Part shown: piece after piece, positions 31,091 to 41,986 of the stretch | How positions within the stretch are numbered: the first letter of the stretch is position 1 | Layout: each line of letters opens with the position of its first letter | NCBI GenBank assembly: GCA_030581615.1 | Contig: JAKTTT010000054.1 | Span: 78,902 to 142,901 of the forward strand | Direction: 5' to 3' | Source of the DNA: Alloascoidea africana | Lineage: Eukaryota; Ascomycota; Alloascoideomycetes; Alloascoideales; Alloascoideaceae | Length of the DNA stretch: 64,000 nucleotides | Notes under the pieces: model-generated | The model's database searches: none | Told to the model about the DNA's origin: nothing | Seen by the model: only the letters and a program-made list of their open reading frames with translations | Position numbers and translations under genes: made by a program

Positions 31091-32459
31091 TACAAATGAA
31101 TAGAATTAGAACGTCATCAAAACAAGGAATAGCTATTTTGATAATGGGGAACTATCACTTCCTCCTAAAAAACACACATCTTTGGCTCCACCACACTCTC
31201 GAATCGGGCTTATATATCAATTGGGAATCGTTTATGGGTACTTCTTATTTTCCACCAATTTGTTTGTCATCATGGAATAGAAGTAACAAGCCCATCGAGG
31301 AATACATAACCAATTTGCAAAAATAGCACCTTTTTTTTTAATATTACCGACCGGTTCAACTATACCGTATCGCCGATCGGAAACTTTGCATTCATTAGAT
31401 AAAACAAGTGAAATAGGTTCATGTTTGGGCATAAAGCCGGAAAAAAAGTGATATCCGGTTAGTTCTGTTTTAACTAAACTGGTTTTGTTGGTTTGGGCGT
31501 TTCATTATGCAGTTTGAGGATCTATAATTGATAGCGCCTTTCATTCAATTATGAAGAATCCTGTTTCTTGGCAATTGCTGTTCATTTTTTTTTTAGTGAC
31601 GCTTACGCTTATACAATCTCAAGTTTTGTACCCAACTCAAAACAAAAAAAAAATGAAAAAGGTAATGTGAATTGCTAATAATTGGACATGTTGTTCTTGC
31701 AAAGATAACTCTTCATGAGGGTCTTCTTATTTTCCAACAATGTCGGCAAGTTTAAATTCCGGCTACTAATAATCCCTACAGCTACTCATCTTCAGATGCG
31801 GCTCAAAAAGTAACCATTTTCAATATGAATAAAAAAACAAAAAGTTTAAATGCCTTGTTAACAAAATTGCCATTTTATAGAGCTGATCTCGGCGTCTAAG
31901 AACACAGATTAATACAATTACGTATCTATTCTAATAGAACTTCTCCTTGTTTATTCATATCATAATCCTCTTTTAATGATTACTTTTGGTTCTGTAACAC
32001 AATTGACAGGACAAGGTATGAGACACTTTCTGCGGATGATGAGACAAAATTAGGTTTCCCTGCGATGTCATTCCCCCCTACCCTGCCTGTCTTGGTTTTT
32101 CCATCATATATTCCGGAACTTGGAAACTTAGGAGCAATTGAGGTGTCCACAAATCTTTTTTGAGCCAAGTAAAGAACGCGAAGGAGAGCCTTGGACAACG
32201 TGGCTGTGCTCTATACCTCGGCACTCGCTCGTCACGAAATATATTTGTCATTACGTGAATTATTAGGAAAGATGAAATACTTTAGCCATTACTATTATAG
32301 CTTTACACCCTTTTTTTTTGTTCAATGCTAAATAAATACATTTTTATCTTTTAGATTCTTTTTTTGGTCCTATTTTATCGTCACTTTCGTTCCATTTAGA
32401 AAACTGTTTTTGCCCTTTCTATATGGATTCCCCTCGTCTATAAATCCGTACCTATTAGT
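31091..32459. other. Intergenic, CTK3-ACH1 (1.37 kb)
   Basis: No supported gene. A minus-strand open stretch at 31980-32198 has a plausible amphipathic, basic beginning but no ATG; its frame is closed by TAG just upstream, so I do not call it. The rest is AT-rich. Both flanking genes end here. Confidence 0.45.
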
Positions 32460-34025
32460 CTAATCCCACGATTCAATTCTCATAGTTCCCTTCTCTGCAA
32501 GGTTTGCATGCAATTTGAAAGCATCTTTGAGAATGTGTGGCTCATGGAGACACTTCTTCTTCTCAGCGTAGAAAGTAGCCCTTTCAACGTATTCTCTCAA
32601 AATTGGCTTGTAAACTGGGTGAACAATCTTATCGATGATTTCCTTGGAACGCTCCTTTGGAGACAATCCACGTAAGTCTGCAAGGCCTTGCTCAGTAACA
32701 ATAACGTCCAAATCGTGTTCGGTTTGATCAACATGTGTAGCGAATGGAACAACACATGAAAGACCTTGAGGGTCAGTCTTGGTGGGTCTGGAAGATGGAG
32801 TGTGCATGATAGACAGTTTTGCATTTCGGAGGAAATCCGCAGAACCTCCTAAACCGTTAAGCATTCTGGACCCGTTAACGTTTGTGGAATTGGCATGGGC
32901 GTAAATATCAACCTCAACTGGAGTGTTCATGGCAATAACACCAAGTCTTCGGATAATTTCAGGAGAGTTGGAAACGACCTGGGATCGGAGCAAAAGCTTA
33001 TCCTTGTATTGATCCCAGTTCTTGTAGAATCTCTGAAATCCCTCATCTGTCAATCGGATAGAGGTTGTTGTTGCAAAGTCCAACTTGCCAGAGTCCAAAA
33101 AGTCCAAGAAGGAATCCTGGAGAACCTCGGTCCAAACGTTCAAGTTCTTAAAGTTGGCGCCGGCAAGCCCTTCAATTACAGCATTGGCAATGTTGCCAAT
33201 GCCCGATTGCAACGGGTGAAGGTTTTCGGGCAATCTTCCTTGTTTGACCTCGTTCTCAAAGAACTCGATCAGGTGGCCCGCAATAGCCTGGGAAACGGCA
33301 TCGGAAGGCGTATTTGGTCCAACCACATCCGGCTTAGTGGTCTCAACAATTGCCAAAACCTTTGATGGGTCCACTGGGATGGCTGGTGTTCCAATACGTT
33401 GGTCAACCTGGGTGATCTGGTATGGCTTTCTGAAAGGTGGGAGCTCAGGCATGTTGATATCGTGCAAGCCTTCAAAGCTTGGGGTATGTGTATTGACCTC
33501 GATGATGACACCATCGGCGTAATCAATCTGCTCAGGTGAGCCACCCACAGCTGGACCGGGGACAATCGAACCATCTTCAGTGATTGCAGTGGCCTCGATG
33601 ATTGTGATATCCAATTTCTTGGAACCGACCTTGTCCTTTGTGTAGAATCCGTAGGTAAGATCCTGGGGCCACATGGATAAATGCTTGTCAAAGAACTGGG
33701 TTCTGCCCTCGTTGATGGCCTTTGCGATGGGCTTTCCTACCTGATGGGGGGATCTCCTCAGAATCATATCAAGGTCTGCCCAGACCGATTCCTCGGGGCC
33801 CGCAGAGGCGCCAATGAACAGGTTGAAGGCCAGCTTTCCTTGAAGGTTGTTCTTCTTGACGTGCTCAGAAAGAGCCTTGGGGACGGCCTTTGGAGCGCCC
33901 ACACCGGTGAAACCAGACCATCCCAAGTACTGGCCATGCTTGAAAAATGGGATGGTTTCCTCCGCAGTCATCAGCTTCTGGAGGTAAGGGGCATATCGCA
34001 CACGAGACTTGAGAAGAGAGCTCAT
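32460..34025 (-). CDS. ACH1: Acetyl-CoA hydrolase / acetate:succinyl-CoA transferase
   Basis: Ach1 moves CoA between succinyl-CoA and acetate or hydrolyses acetyl-CoA in mitochondria, allowing acetate handling and detoxification. The 521-residue product aligns with yeast Ach1 throughout: [103 protein letters not shown] (with the catalytic glutamate of the family I CoA-transferase fold nearby), [54 protein letters not shown] and NLAEKGTMR. The frame is open 33 codons further upstream to 34124. I start at [13 protein letters not shown], as in other yeasts. Confidence 0.95.
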   Translation of the reverse strand: MSSLLKSRVRYAPYLQKLMTAEETIPFFKHGQYLGWSGFTGVGAPKAVPKALSEHVKKNNLQGKLAFNLFIGASAGPEESVWADLDMILRRSPHQVGKPIAKAINEGRTQFFDKHLSMWPQDLTYGFYTKDKVGSKKLDITIIEATAITEDGSIVPGPAVGGSPEQIDYADGVIIEVNTHTPSFEGLHDINMPELPPFRKPYQITQVDQRIGTPAIPVDPSKVLAIVETTKPDVVGPNTPSDAVSQAIAGHLIEFFENEVKQGRLPENLHPLQSGIGNIANAVIEGLAGANFKNLNVWTEVLQDSFLDFLDSGKLDFATTTSIRLTDEGFQRFYKNWDQYKDKLLLRSQVVSNSPEIIRRLGVIAMNTPVEVDIYAHANSTNVNGSRMLNGLGGSADFLRNAKLSIMHTPSSRPTKTDPQGLSCVVPFATHVDQTEHDLDVIVTEQGLADLRGLSPKERSKEIIDKIVHPVYKPILREYVERATFYAEKKKCLHEPHILKDAFKLHANLAEKGTMRIESWD

Positions 34026-34131
34026 CTTGGAAACGTCGAGGAGGGGTAGTGGGGGTGACTGGGCAAAGAGGGCAAAGGAGGGGGAATCGGGGGGACTGAA
34101 GTAGGAAAGTGGGACCCAGGCCAAGCAGGTC

Positions 34132-34139
34132 TTTTTATA
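34132..34139 (-). promoter_or_regulatory. TATA box of ACH1
   Basis: On the minus strand the sequence reads TATAAAAA about 107-114 bp upstream of the ACH1 start, a normal TATA position for a yeast gene. It also argues that the ATG at 34124 is not the translation start, because that would leave almost no leader. Confidence 0.55.
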
Positions 34140-34343
34140 CCGGGAACTGGCCGCCAGGAGCCGCTCCGCAAAAGTCCAACAAGTCGCTTTTTGCAGCCGT
34201 CACCCGGCAGTTGCCTATTCGGGCAGGCCCCCACCATCCGCCAAGCGAGCGCACTACCCCGCCTTTGCCGTTTGCGTCGACCTGCAGCCCGCGGCCGTTG
34301 GCGCTTTTGGTCTCTTTGCCATTGGTCTCCGGACAAATGGCAT

Positions 34344-34363
34344 GCCACTGGCATGCCAGTGGC
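34344..34363. promoter_or_regulatory. Perfect 20-bp palindrome in the ACH1 upstream region
   Basis: GCCACTGGCATGCCAGTGGC is its own reverse complement. It lies within a tract rich in GGCATGCC and GGCTTGCGACT repeats, about 320 bp upstream of the ACH1 start. A dyad in this position is a candidate binding site for a dimeric regulator. The regulator is unknown. Confidence 0.4.
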
Positions 34364-36043
34364 TTGCGACTGGCTTGCGACTCGGACGCCAGGGACCTGG
34401 GCTTGAGTCCGAGCCCGACGTTCTGCTCCGGGCTGCGGTTGGGGAGGTGCCGGAGCCGCCGAGCTGTCACCTTTTAGAGGCTATCTCCTGACTCAAGGAG
34501 AATGCTCTGGAAATGACTGGCAAAATAACGCGGCGATTGCTCCCCCAATGTCCCCTATTTCACGTGTTTTGGAGTTTGGAGTCTACCGGGCGAAAGCAAA
34601 ATTACAACCTGTGTGGGATCTTTGTCCTTGTTGTCAGGAGCCGTCAAGTGAGATATCAGAATGACCCTTCGGAGTAGCGGTTCTTCTAAATCAAGCGAAA
34701 AGCCAAGCCAAAGAAGTGCTAACAAACTTGTGATTTTCAAATCTGGAGGTGACCAGAGTCCCAAAAGCAGACTCGGCGAACTCGTTTTGTTTTCGGTATC
34801 GTGCTGTGTCAGCATTGTTCACATATCATATACTAGTAGATTACGACATGACAGATAGCCGTTGTCACCCATTCCATTCCTGGAGTGTCCATCTTCAAAC
34901 AATCTTTAAAATCTTTAAATGAAAGAAACTCTTGCTTTCATCTAGGCAGAGATGCAGTTTGTTCGTCTGGTCCATTTCAGCAAGATCTCATCTTTCATGA
35001 AAAATGCGTTCGCGTCATGAATATGAATAATTTCATTACCATCCTTCCCTTGCATTCGCAGACAGAACCTATAGGCGATGGCCTATATCAAATTTTTGAA
35101 AGAAAAAGATGCTTCGCTTTCTCCTTGCATAAAGGGGAACAAGCGTTAGACACAAAACTCTAAATTTGCTCGCTTTCAACAATAACACCAAAAAATTGCT
35201 GTTTACTATTGTTTTAAAAAAAATACTTGAGGTTGTTCTTTTACACGTACAAAAGTGACGAGGTCAAAATGATACTATTTGAGGTCAAAGATTATTTGCT
35301 TTCCTAGACATACGTTGACATTTTATTGATACAGAACCAGATACATATGCCAAACTTCGGACTTCAAAGACCTAGTGTCCTGACAGTATAACAGGAAAAA
35401 AAAACTGTAGTTGGATACAATTCTTTGCCAACTTTCACCACCCTGAAACAAGCAGAAGCACACGCAAAGCTCTGCTCAGAAATCACCTTGAACACAATAT
35501 CACCACGCGAAAATTTATAGTGAGTAATCTCTAGTGCTCAAATGCTCGAATCTAATCCCTACGGCTATGCCCGTTTTATTCAAGGCTAACATAGAGTTTA
35601 ACTCTTACATCTGACAGGCGTGATGAGATCTGCTCGCGACATCATCATAGTAAATAGAGACCTGCGCAAAGATCAGATATTGAAGAGTCACCCCATTTTT
35701 CTCTGGCTAACCAAGCCTGTTCACAATCAGAGCTGAGGCTATCGCCAAATCGCTTACTTAATTCCCCAGCAAAACCGAAAGACGGAAAGAAACCTTGTTA
35801 AATTGACCAAAAATCCCAGAAACCACAACCGCAACACCCGTTCTACCCATCCCTCCCATACAAACAGATCGTCAGGGTAACCCCAGAGGACTTCCAATCC
35901 ATCACTTGCACGTGATTTAGAAATATAAGAAGTCGCGGGGATTTTTCGAAATGGCGATGGAATTGGGCATTGTTTCACTACAAGAATTGAAGACATCTTT
36001 TGGACTTCACACCGTCGTGTAAACATATCTGCTTGGTTTCACA
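34364..36043. other. Intergenic, ACH1-TSL1 divergent region (1.7 kb)
   Basis: Divergent promoter region with no recognised gene. It has a CACGTG at 34561-34566 and another at 35909-35914, the latter 130 bp upstream of the TSL1-type start. A 92-codon plus-strand frame at 34885-35163 is not recognisable. Confidence 0.45.
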
Positions 36044-39028
36044 ATGGGCGTGCTCATTGCTTCTCTGTTTCTGCCGTACACAGTCAACTTTGAAATTGAA
36101 AATGTCAATAACCACATCTCATCGTCCTCTAGACAGGTTTCGATTGGGGAAAATGTAGGTGCTTTGACTGTCCCCCCAAGTACTGGCGAAGATGATCCAC
36201 GGCCTTCTTTAAAATGGAGTGGTGCTTCATCAACCATGGCCATTCCAACTCTTAGCTCGATTCTGAAGCCGGTGGCAATGTCTCAATCTGCTGGCTCTTC
36301 CCCTATTTCAACACCGATGGGGAGGGAATTTGATCATCACACATTTCAAAAAGAGATCAACGAGAAGTTGCTAGAAGCATTGGAAAAGGCAGAGAAAGAC
36401 CCATTGACTCTGAAAACCCCCTCTGAAGGCGGGTTTTTCAAGGCTGGTCATCCCATTCACCAACCGCGCTCAAAGACTCCTTACCTTGGTCCATCGAAAA
36501 GCATTGTAGATGAGCGAAGTCAGCCATCCAGTCCTTACTTGGCATCATTCAAATTCAAAACCTCTTTTGAAAAGGCAAATGGGAATGGGAAAATTTTGCC
36601 AGCTCGTGTCTCTCCTTTCCCCTCTCGCAAGCCATCTATCGATGATGAAGTCTTCTCCAAAGCACCTTGGTCAATTGTCCCGTTCCACAAGGGAAATGGC
36701 GGTCTGAGAAATGCAGTTGCGAGGTCGGTTAAAGACCATACGATTGAAAATAGAACTTGGATTGGTACCGTCGGCATGCCCACAGACTCCCTCTCAGGCG
36801 ACCTAAAGTCTGCAATTGTCTCGAAACTGCAGAAAGAGTACGATTGTGAGGCCGTACTACCATCTGATTCTACGTTTCAAGGCCATTATCTACAGTACTG
36901 TAAACAAATTTTATGGCCTACACTACACTATCAAATATCCGATAATCCAAAGTCAAAGGTATATGAAGATCATTCTTGGGAGCACTATCGACTCTTGAAC
37001 CAGCTCTTTGCAGACAAGATTGTCGAGGTATACAAGCCTGGTGATATTATTTGGATAAATGATTACCATTTGCTGTTGGCACCGCAGATGATTCGAGAAA
37101 AGCTTCCGAATGCAAAGATTGGCTTTTTCTTACATGTTTCTTTCCCCTCCAGCGAAGTGTTTCGCTGTTTTGCACTCAGGACAAAATTGCTACAGGGCAT
37201 GCTTGGCGCAAATTGTATAGGCTTTCAAACAGAGGAGTATACCACGCATTTTCTACAAACATGCAACCGTTTACTCGCTGTTGACATTTCCGAAGACGGC
37301 ATCATATCAGATGGCAAGTTTATTAGTGTTGTGAACTTTGGAGTTGGTATTGATCCTGGTAGTGTTGCTGTTCAAATGCTGGACGACCAAGTTACCCAGT
37401 TTAGACAACTTATTCGCGCTAGATGGCCAGATAAAACTTTGATCGTTGGAAGAGACAAATTGGATTCGATAAGAGGTGTGAAAAACAAGTTGCTTGCTTA
37501 TGAGGAGTTCTTGCACAAATATCCAGAGTGGATCAACAAGGCTGTTCTGGTGCAGGTCTGCTACAAGGGTAACCAAGATTTAGAATTGCAAAGCGATGTG
37601 ATGCAAATTGTGGACCGCATAAATTCGTTAGACACAAATCTTGCAATTAGCCAACCTGTTGTGTTCTACCATCAGGATATCGATTTTGCCCAGTATTTGG
37701 GTTTAATGTGCGAAGCTGACGCATTTGCAGTGACGTCTTTACGCGAAGGCATGAATCTGACGTGTCACGAATACGTTATTTGTGCAAGCGAAAGGAAAGG
37801 GGTTTTAATTTTGTCCGAGTTTACGGGATCGGCGTCTGTTATGGGCAACTCCGCTTTGCTTATCAACCCATGGGACAAGCGCCAGGTCTCTGAAGCCTTC
37901 CATATTGCGCTGACAATGTCGGTACATGAAAGATATCGCAGATGGAGAAATTTGTTTGGATATGTTTCGACTCACACGGGTTCCCACTGGTGTAAAGAGT
38001 TTCTCGAAAGCGTAGACAGTGCCTGGAATGAGCAGCAACAACGAAAAGCAAGCAACATCCCCAGACTTAGTCCAGCTGATGTGAAGGACAAATATCTTGA
38101 AGCAGGACTAAGAGCAATCAACTCCAGGCAACCCATTAAACGTTTGTTTTTCTTGAATCTTGAATCAAGTCCTGGTATTGTTGTCAAGGGAAGTCTTCGT
38201 TCCTCTAAAACTGTGCCTATTTCGCCCCAGAGGAAAATTGCCCTTATATCAGATTTAGTTGCGGATCCGAACAATATTGTTTACATTATGAGCTATTCCA
38301 GTAGGTTTGCGCTCGAACGAATCTACCGTCGCATCCCCAACGTTGGTCTGATTGCGGAAAACGGGGGATATCTCAAACCTGCTGGGCGTGACTACTGGAT
38401 CTCCATTGTGAATGAACAAGAATTGGATTGGAAAAAATCAATTAAGAAAACAGTAGGCTCAATGGCAGAAAGGTTGCCGGGGTCAATTGTCGAGGAACTC
38501 GATTGCTCCATTCGGTACTACGTTGGCACAGCTGAAGACAAAGAGCGAGCCAGAGCGACCACCGGAGAGTGTATTAGCCATGTGAATGATCTCTATAAAA
38601 ATAGAAAAGTGCACGCGACTCTTGTTAACGGGGTGGTTGTGATTCAGCCAACAGCAGATCTTTCTCTTGAAGCTGTTGAGTGTGCCATCATGATGCTGAC
38701 ACAGGGCAAGCTATCTTCGAATCCTCTTACTGGATCGGGATCTCAATATAACATCTTGCCCACATCCTCACAAACTTCCCCAATTAACCAACCCAAAGAG
38801 GAACTCTACTACTTTCCTCAAAAGCCTGCTCAGATCGGAATGATTTTTGTTGCCGGCGGTAACAACCCAGGTGATGAGCCAGTTTTTGACTACATCAACT
38901 CCAAATTTATCCCCACTGGAGTGCCCACATTCACTGTGTCTGTAGCGAAAAAAGCTGCAACGTCTGCCAAAGTCACGGTTGATGGACTCAATCTGTTGCT
39001 TTCTTATATCAACAACTGGATCTCTTAA
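36044..39028 (+). CDS. TSL1: Trehalose synthase complex regulatory subunit (Tsl1/Tps3 type)
   Basis: The 994-residue protein has the TPS-complex architecture: a disordered N-terminus (about 1-240), a glycosyltransferase-20 domain (about 240-680), and a C-terminal phosphatase-like domain. The start MGVLIASLFLPYTVNFE is characteristic of Tsl1/Tps3. Diagnostic blocks are WIGTVGMPTDSL, FQGHYLQYCKQILWPTLHYQ, DIIWINDYHLLLAPQMIREKLP, GFFLHVSFPSSEVFRC, CIGFQTEEYTTHFLQTC, SLREGMNLTCHEYVIC and SEFTGSASVMGNSALLINPWD. In the phosphatase-like domain the DxDxT motif of active trehalose-6-phosphatases is missing (FLNLESSPGI in its place), although LIAENGGYLKP is kept. This points to the catalytically silent regulatory subunits rather than Tps2. 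Tsl1 and Tps3 cannot be told apart here. Confidence 0.88.
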   Translation: MGVLIASLFLPYTVNFEIENVNNHISSSSRQVSIGENVGALTVPPSTGEDDPRPSLKWSGASSTMAIPTLSSILKPVAMSQSAGSSPISTPMGREFDHHTFQKEINEKLLEALEKAEKDPLTLKTPSEGGFFKAGHPIHQPRSKTPYLGPSKSIVDERSQPSSPYLASFKFKTSFEKANGNGKILPARVSPFPSRKPSIDDEVFSKAPWSIVPFHKGNGGLRNAVARSVKDHTIENRTWIGTVGMPTDSLSGDLKSAIVSKLQKEYDCEAVLPSDSTFQGHYLQYCKQILWPTLHYQISDNPKSKVYEDHSWEHYRLLNQLFADKIVEVYKPGDIIWINDYHLLLAPQMIREKLPNAKIGFFLHVSFPSSEVFRCFALRTKLLQGMLGANCIGFQTEEYTTHFLQTCNRLLAVDISEDGIISDGKFISVVNFGVGIDPGSVAVQMLDDQVTQFRQLIRARWPDKTLIVGRDKLDSIRGVKNKLLAYEEFLHKYPEWINKAVLVQVCYKGNQDLELQSDVMQIVDRINSLDTNLAISQPVVFYHQDIDFAQYLGLMCEADAFAVTSLREGMNLTCHEYVICASERKGVLILSEFTGSASVMGNSALLINPWDKRQVSEAFHIALTMSVHERYRRWRNLFGYVSTHTGSHWCKEFLESVDSAWNEQQQRKASNIPRLSPADVKDKYLEAGLRAINSRQPIKRLFFLNLESSPGIVVKGSLRSSKTVPISPQRKIALISDLVADPNNIVYIMSYSSRFALERIYRRIPNVGLIAENGGYLKPAGRDYWISIVNEQELDWKKSIKKTVGSMAERLPGSIVEELDCSIRYYVGTAEDKERARATTGECISHVNDLYKNRKVHATLVNGVVVIQPTADLSLEAVECAIMMLTQGKLSSNPLTGSGSQYNILPTSSQTSPINQPKEELYYFPQKPAQIGMIFVAGGNNPGDEPVFDYINSKFIPTGVPTFTVSVAKKAATSAKVTVDGLNLLLSYINNWIS

Positions 39029-40441
39029 AACAAAAGTCTCTGGAGAAGGAAGGAAAATGAAATAAATCTGTAAAAATCGCACATATATGGTCTTGTCTTT
39101 GGAAACACTACTCGGAGTTTAGAAATTGACAGTTTTTCTCAAGCCCCGGATCCTTATTTTGCATTAGCTTTGGTTCCGGAAATATGGACTGTCTGGTATT
39201 TATATTGGTCTCTATCTTTTATTTTTGTCATCGTTATGTACTTGTAATCAGTGAATATGCCATTTTTTTTTGGGTAAATCCATATACATATATTTTAGCC
39301 TAATCACAAGATATAAAAAAATCATGGATGAGGATTGATGGAGAATTCAATCTTCTAGTAGCTTGGTGGTTTCACCAATTAGTATCCACATTTTAGATAC
39401 TCTGTGCCGATCTGGCGTTAATATCAATTCATTTTAACAATTCAAGGATTCTTAGGCTAACACAAGATTATCCCACCCTTTCCTATACATGTCTTCTTTA
39501 TGTGCATCCATTCACATACGAACAGGAATAGTGGAAACATTATGACCTTGAGCAGCAAAATCTTTATTTCACAAATAGTTCTACTTCGTCACTGTCTCTA
39601 AACAGAACTGTTATCTGGATTTTGATTTTGTAATTTGCACTTCACACACATTATAAAGATTTATGCTTCTGAAAATTTGGGCTGGTACAGACTACAAGAA
39701 AATCTCAATCTAGAGAAGGCTGATTTCTAGGACAAGTTTAACAAATGATACTAATGATATGCCTAAATCTGCCCAACTGGCCATTTTTGTCTATGCATCA
39801 AGTTGCCTTTCTGAATGGCCAACTACTGCCGGTCGTATTTATTACGACGAGAGCTTTCTTTCCTTATCCTGCTTCAACGTGAGAGTATAAAGACAATCTT
39901 GCTGGTACTTCTTGATTTGGTCTCAGTCATACTCAGCGTCATGTCTAAATGTGTTCTGAACTGTTCAGTTTGCCTTTATAGCTAGAATATTGATATTCAA
40001 CGGATAAATCTCCCCAAAGTTCCAAAACCGAGCACGCAACTGTGCTAAGAAAAATCTAAAAGTGCACAACATTTTCGCTTTGTGATCGGTTTTGTCTGGG
40101 CGCTTAAGTGCAGCGCAGCTGAAGAATTAATATATTATGTGTTCAGTCTTCTCCAGAAGATATTGGCGGAACTAGGTAGCAGAGAATGATCTTAGGACCG
40201 ATAAACTATTCCTTTGTAAATCTAAGAATGAAGGTTTGCTTGATCAAAAAGCTTTAGACCGTGAACTGCCGTTGCACATGCTATTTGGACATACACCAAA
40301 AGGTCAAAATCTTTGATTGGCAAGTAGGGCTCTCTTCGATGATTAGTTTTTACTGTGGTTTCTTAATTCTTTACTCCTAAACCTCTCCCTTTTTCATTTT
40401 CCAGGCAAAATATCAATCTTCACTAGTATAACCTTCTAAGT
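39029..40441. other. Intergenic, TSL1-HMG gene (1.4 kb)
   Basis: No gene is recognised on either strand. The region is AT-rich with a short dyad (GTCGTA...TACGAC) near 39834-39850. The right end should contain the HMG-gene promoter. Confidence 0.45.
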
Positions 40442-41986
40442 ATGGGCAAACAGAAAAAAAGGACCCGTTATTATGATCCAGTTAAGGAATCTGAATCTTC
40501 AAGGGAAACTGAACCTTCAATATTGGTACATTCAAGGGAAACTGAACCTTCAATATTGGTACATTCAAGGGAAACTGAACCTTCAATATTTGTACATCCA
40601 AGGGAAACTGAACCTTTAAAATGTTTACATCCAAGGGAAACTGAACCTTCAAGATTTGTACATTCAATAACTGATCCAGCGCTGTATGCCTTAAACAACT
40701 CGGGAAATAGTCAGGGACAGCACCTGAACAATTATGCGTTCTCAGGAAACAACCCCATACTGCCACCTTTGCAACAGCCTGTGCCTTTGGCCAACAATCC
40801 TGTCAGTCAAAATGCTTATGCGCCTGTTTTGCACCACAATACACAGACAGAAAGGGAAAGAAACAACAGCTTTGCTTTTCCTTCAGTTCTTCCCGAACAG
40901 TCTCTTGTAAACAGCGGTTATTATGTGAACCCTGAAAGACAACAATTAGAGTGTTTCAACAGAGGTTTCTGTCAAGAAACCAGCCAGAGCTCAGTTTATA
41001 CAGATGCTATACCCCGGGAGTCTTTACCAATGATGGAGAATTACGATGGCATCGCTAGCACTTCAAAACTGCCATCACAAACACAATTGCCAATAATGGC
41101 ACCTCTCCAACCAGAAATACAATGCACACCATCTCAAACACAAACACAACTCTCCAACTCCACAGGTTCTTCCCTACAAGAGTATAATCCTTTGACCACA
41201 AATCCAAGTACATCAGTTCAAGACGAGATAAGAAATATGTTCCAAAATTCATATAAGTGGGTTCGTATCTCAACCCTAACTGAAGAAAGGATAGCAAAGA
41301 TGAGACTTCTTGCCGAGCAAATGAAGATCAATATCCAGCTACTAGAACCTATTCTGCAACTTTTTTCTCCAGAAGTATCTGAGAGTGTCTGCAAAAAAAA
41401 TGATATCGATGCTTGCCTTAAATTGGAGAATGGAGAAACTTACCTTAAGTTGTGCTCATCTTATTTCAACACGGAAGTGCCTTGCTTAAAGACCAGGCTC
41501 CTTGATGCACAGTTGGGAAAAGGGCCTCGCTATCAGGCTGAAATGGAGTACCAAGACGCTACAGAACAAAATAGAAAGGGCAGTCCGTGTCATATTAAAA
41601 GACCGCTCAATTCCTTCAAGCTCTACAAAAAGATGCAAATAAAAGCAGCCAAAAACTATGGGCTAGCCCTTGCAATAGAAGACGGCACTCTTGACGCATG
41701 GAAACGCAAGGTGACCGACGTCTATCCTGAGAGAAATACTTTATTTCGGCCTGGTGATTCCCAAAGAATTTTGATAGCAGCGGTTAAAGCTAAAACAAAT
41801 GCTTCCTCTGTCTCGGAACATGGTCCGACCATTGATGCTACCAACAAAGTCAGTATTCGGGATGTCTCCACAGTTATTGGATTGATGTGGAAAACAGAGG
41901 AGGACCAATCGAAAAGAAACTTTAAGATATTCTCAGACAGAGAATATTTAATCTATGAAGTTCTTGTTGAATGGCAGTTCAGATAA
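40442..41986 (+). CDS. HMG-box protein with split box, C-terminus inside an LTR
   Basis: The 514-residue protein starts with a basic patch (MGKQKKRTRYY) and five 11-residue repeats. A polar Asn/Gln/Ser-rich region follows up to about residue 260, then a helical region. Residues from about 383 read HIKRPLNSFKLYKKMQIKAAKNYG, the first helix of a MATA/SOX-type HMG box. After about 65 inserted residues, VSIRDVSTVIGLMW followed by KTEEDQSKRNFKIFSDREYL matches helices 2 and 3. The usual basic C-terminal tail (Y-x-Y-x-P-R-type) is absent, because the last codons (VEWQFR and the stop) lie in the LTR starting at 41965. It could be a mating-type or mating-like HMG regulator, but no SLA2 or APN2 neighbour is seen, so I do not assign a MAT name. 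It may be functional or a truncated allele. Confidence 0.7.
   Translation: MGKQKKRTRYYDPVKESESSRETEPSILVHSRETEPSILVHSRETEPSIFVHPRETEPLKCLHPRETEPSRFVHSITDPALYALNNSGNSQGQHLNNYAFSGNNPILPPLQQPVPLANNPVSQNAYAPVLHHNTQTERERNNSFAFPSVLPEQSLVNSGYYVNPERQQLECFNRGFCQETSQSSVYTDAIPRESLPMMENYDGIASTSKLPSQTQLPIMAPLQPEIQCTPSQTQTQLSNSTGSSLQEYNPLTTNPSTSVQDEIRNMFQNSYKWVRISTLTEERIAKMRLLAEQMKINIQLLEPILQLFSPEVSESVCKKNDIDACLKLENGETYLKLCSSYFNTEVPCLKTRLLDAQLGKGPRYQAEMEYQDATEQNRKGSPCHIKRPLNSFKLYKKMQIKAAKNYGLALAIEDGTLDAWKRKVTDVYPERNTLFRPGDSQRILIAAVKAKTNASSVSEHGPTIDATNKVSIRDVSTVIGLMWKTEEDQSKRNFKIFSDREYLIYEVLVEWQFR
40499..40663 (+). repeat. Five tandem 33-bp coding repeats
   Basis: Five in-frame units encode SRETEPSILVH, SRETEPSILVH, SRETEPSIFVH, PRETEPLKCLH and PRETEPSRFVH. 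The first two units encode identical peptides, which points to recent expansion. Each unit is a candidate phospho-site (TEPS). Confidence 0.9.

Noticed and set aside
31980-32198. Minus-strand open stretch beginning LSKALLRVLYLAQKRF as a small mitochondrial protein
   Set aside because: There is no ATG, an in-frame stop lies immediately upstream, and I found no convincing splice site to supply a start.
34026-34124. 33-codon N-terminal extension of ACH1
   Set aside because: It is absent from yeast Ach1, poor in basic residues, and would begin right next to the TATA element at 34132-34139.
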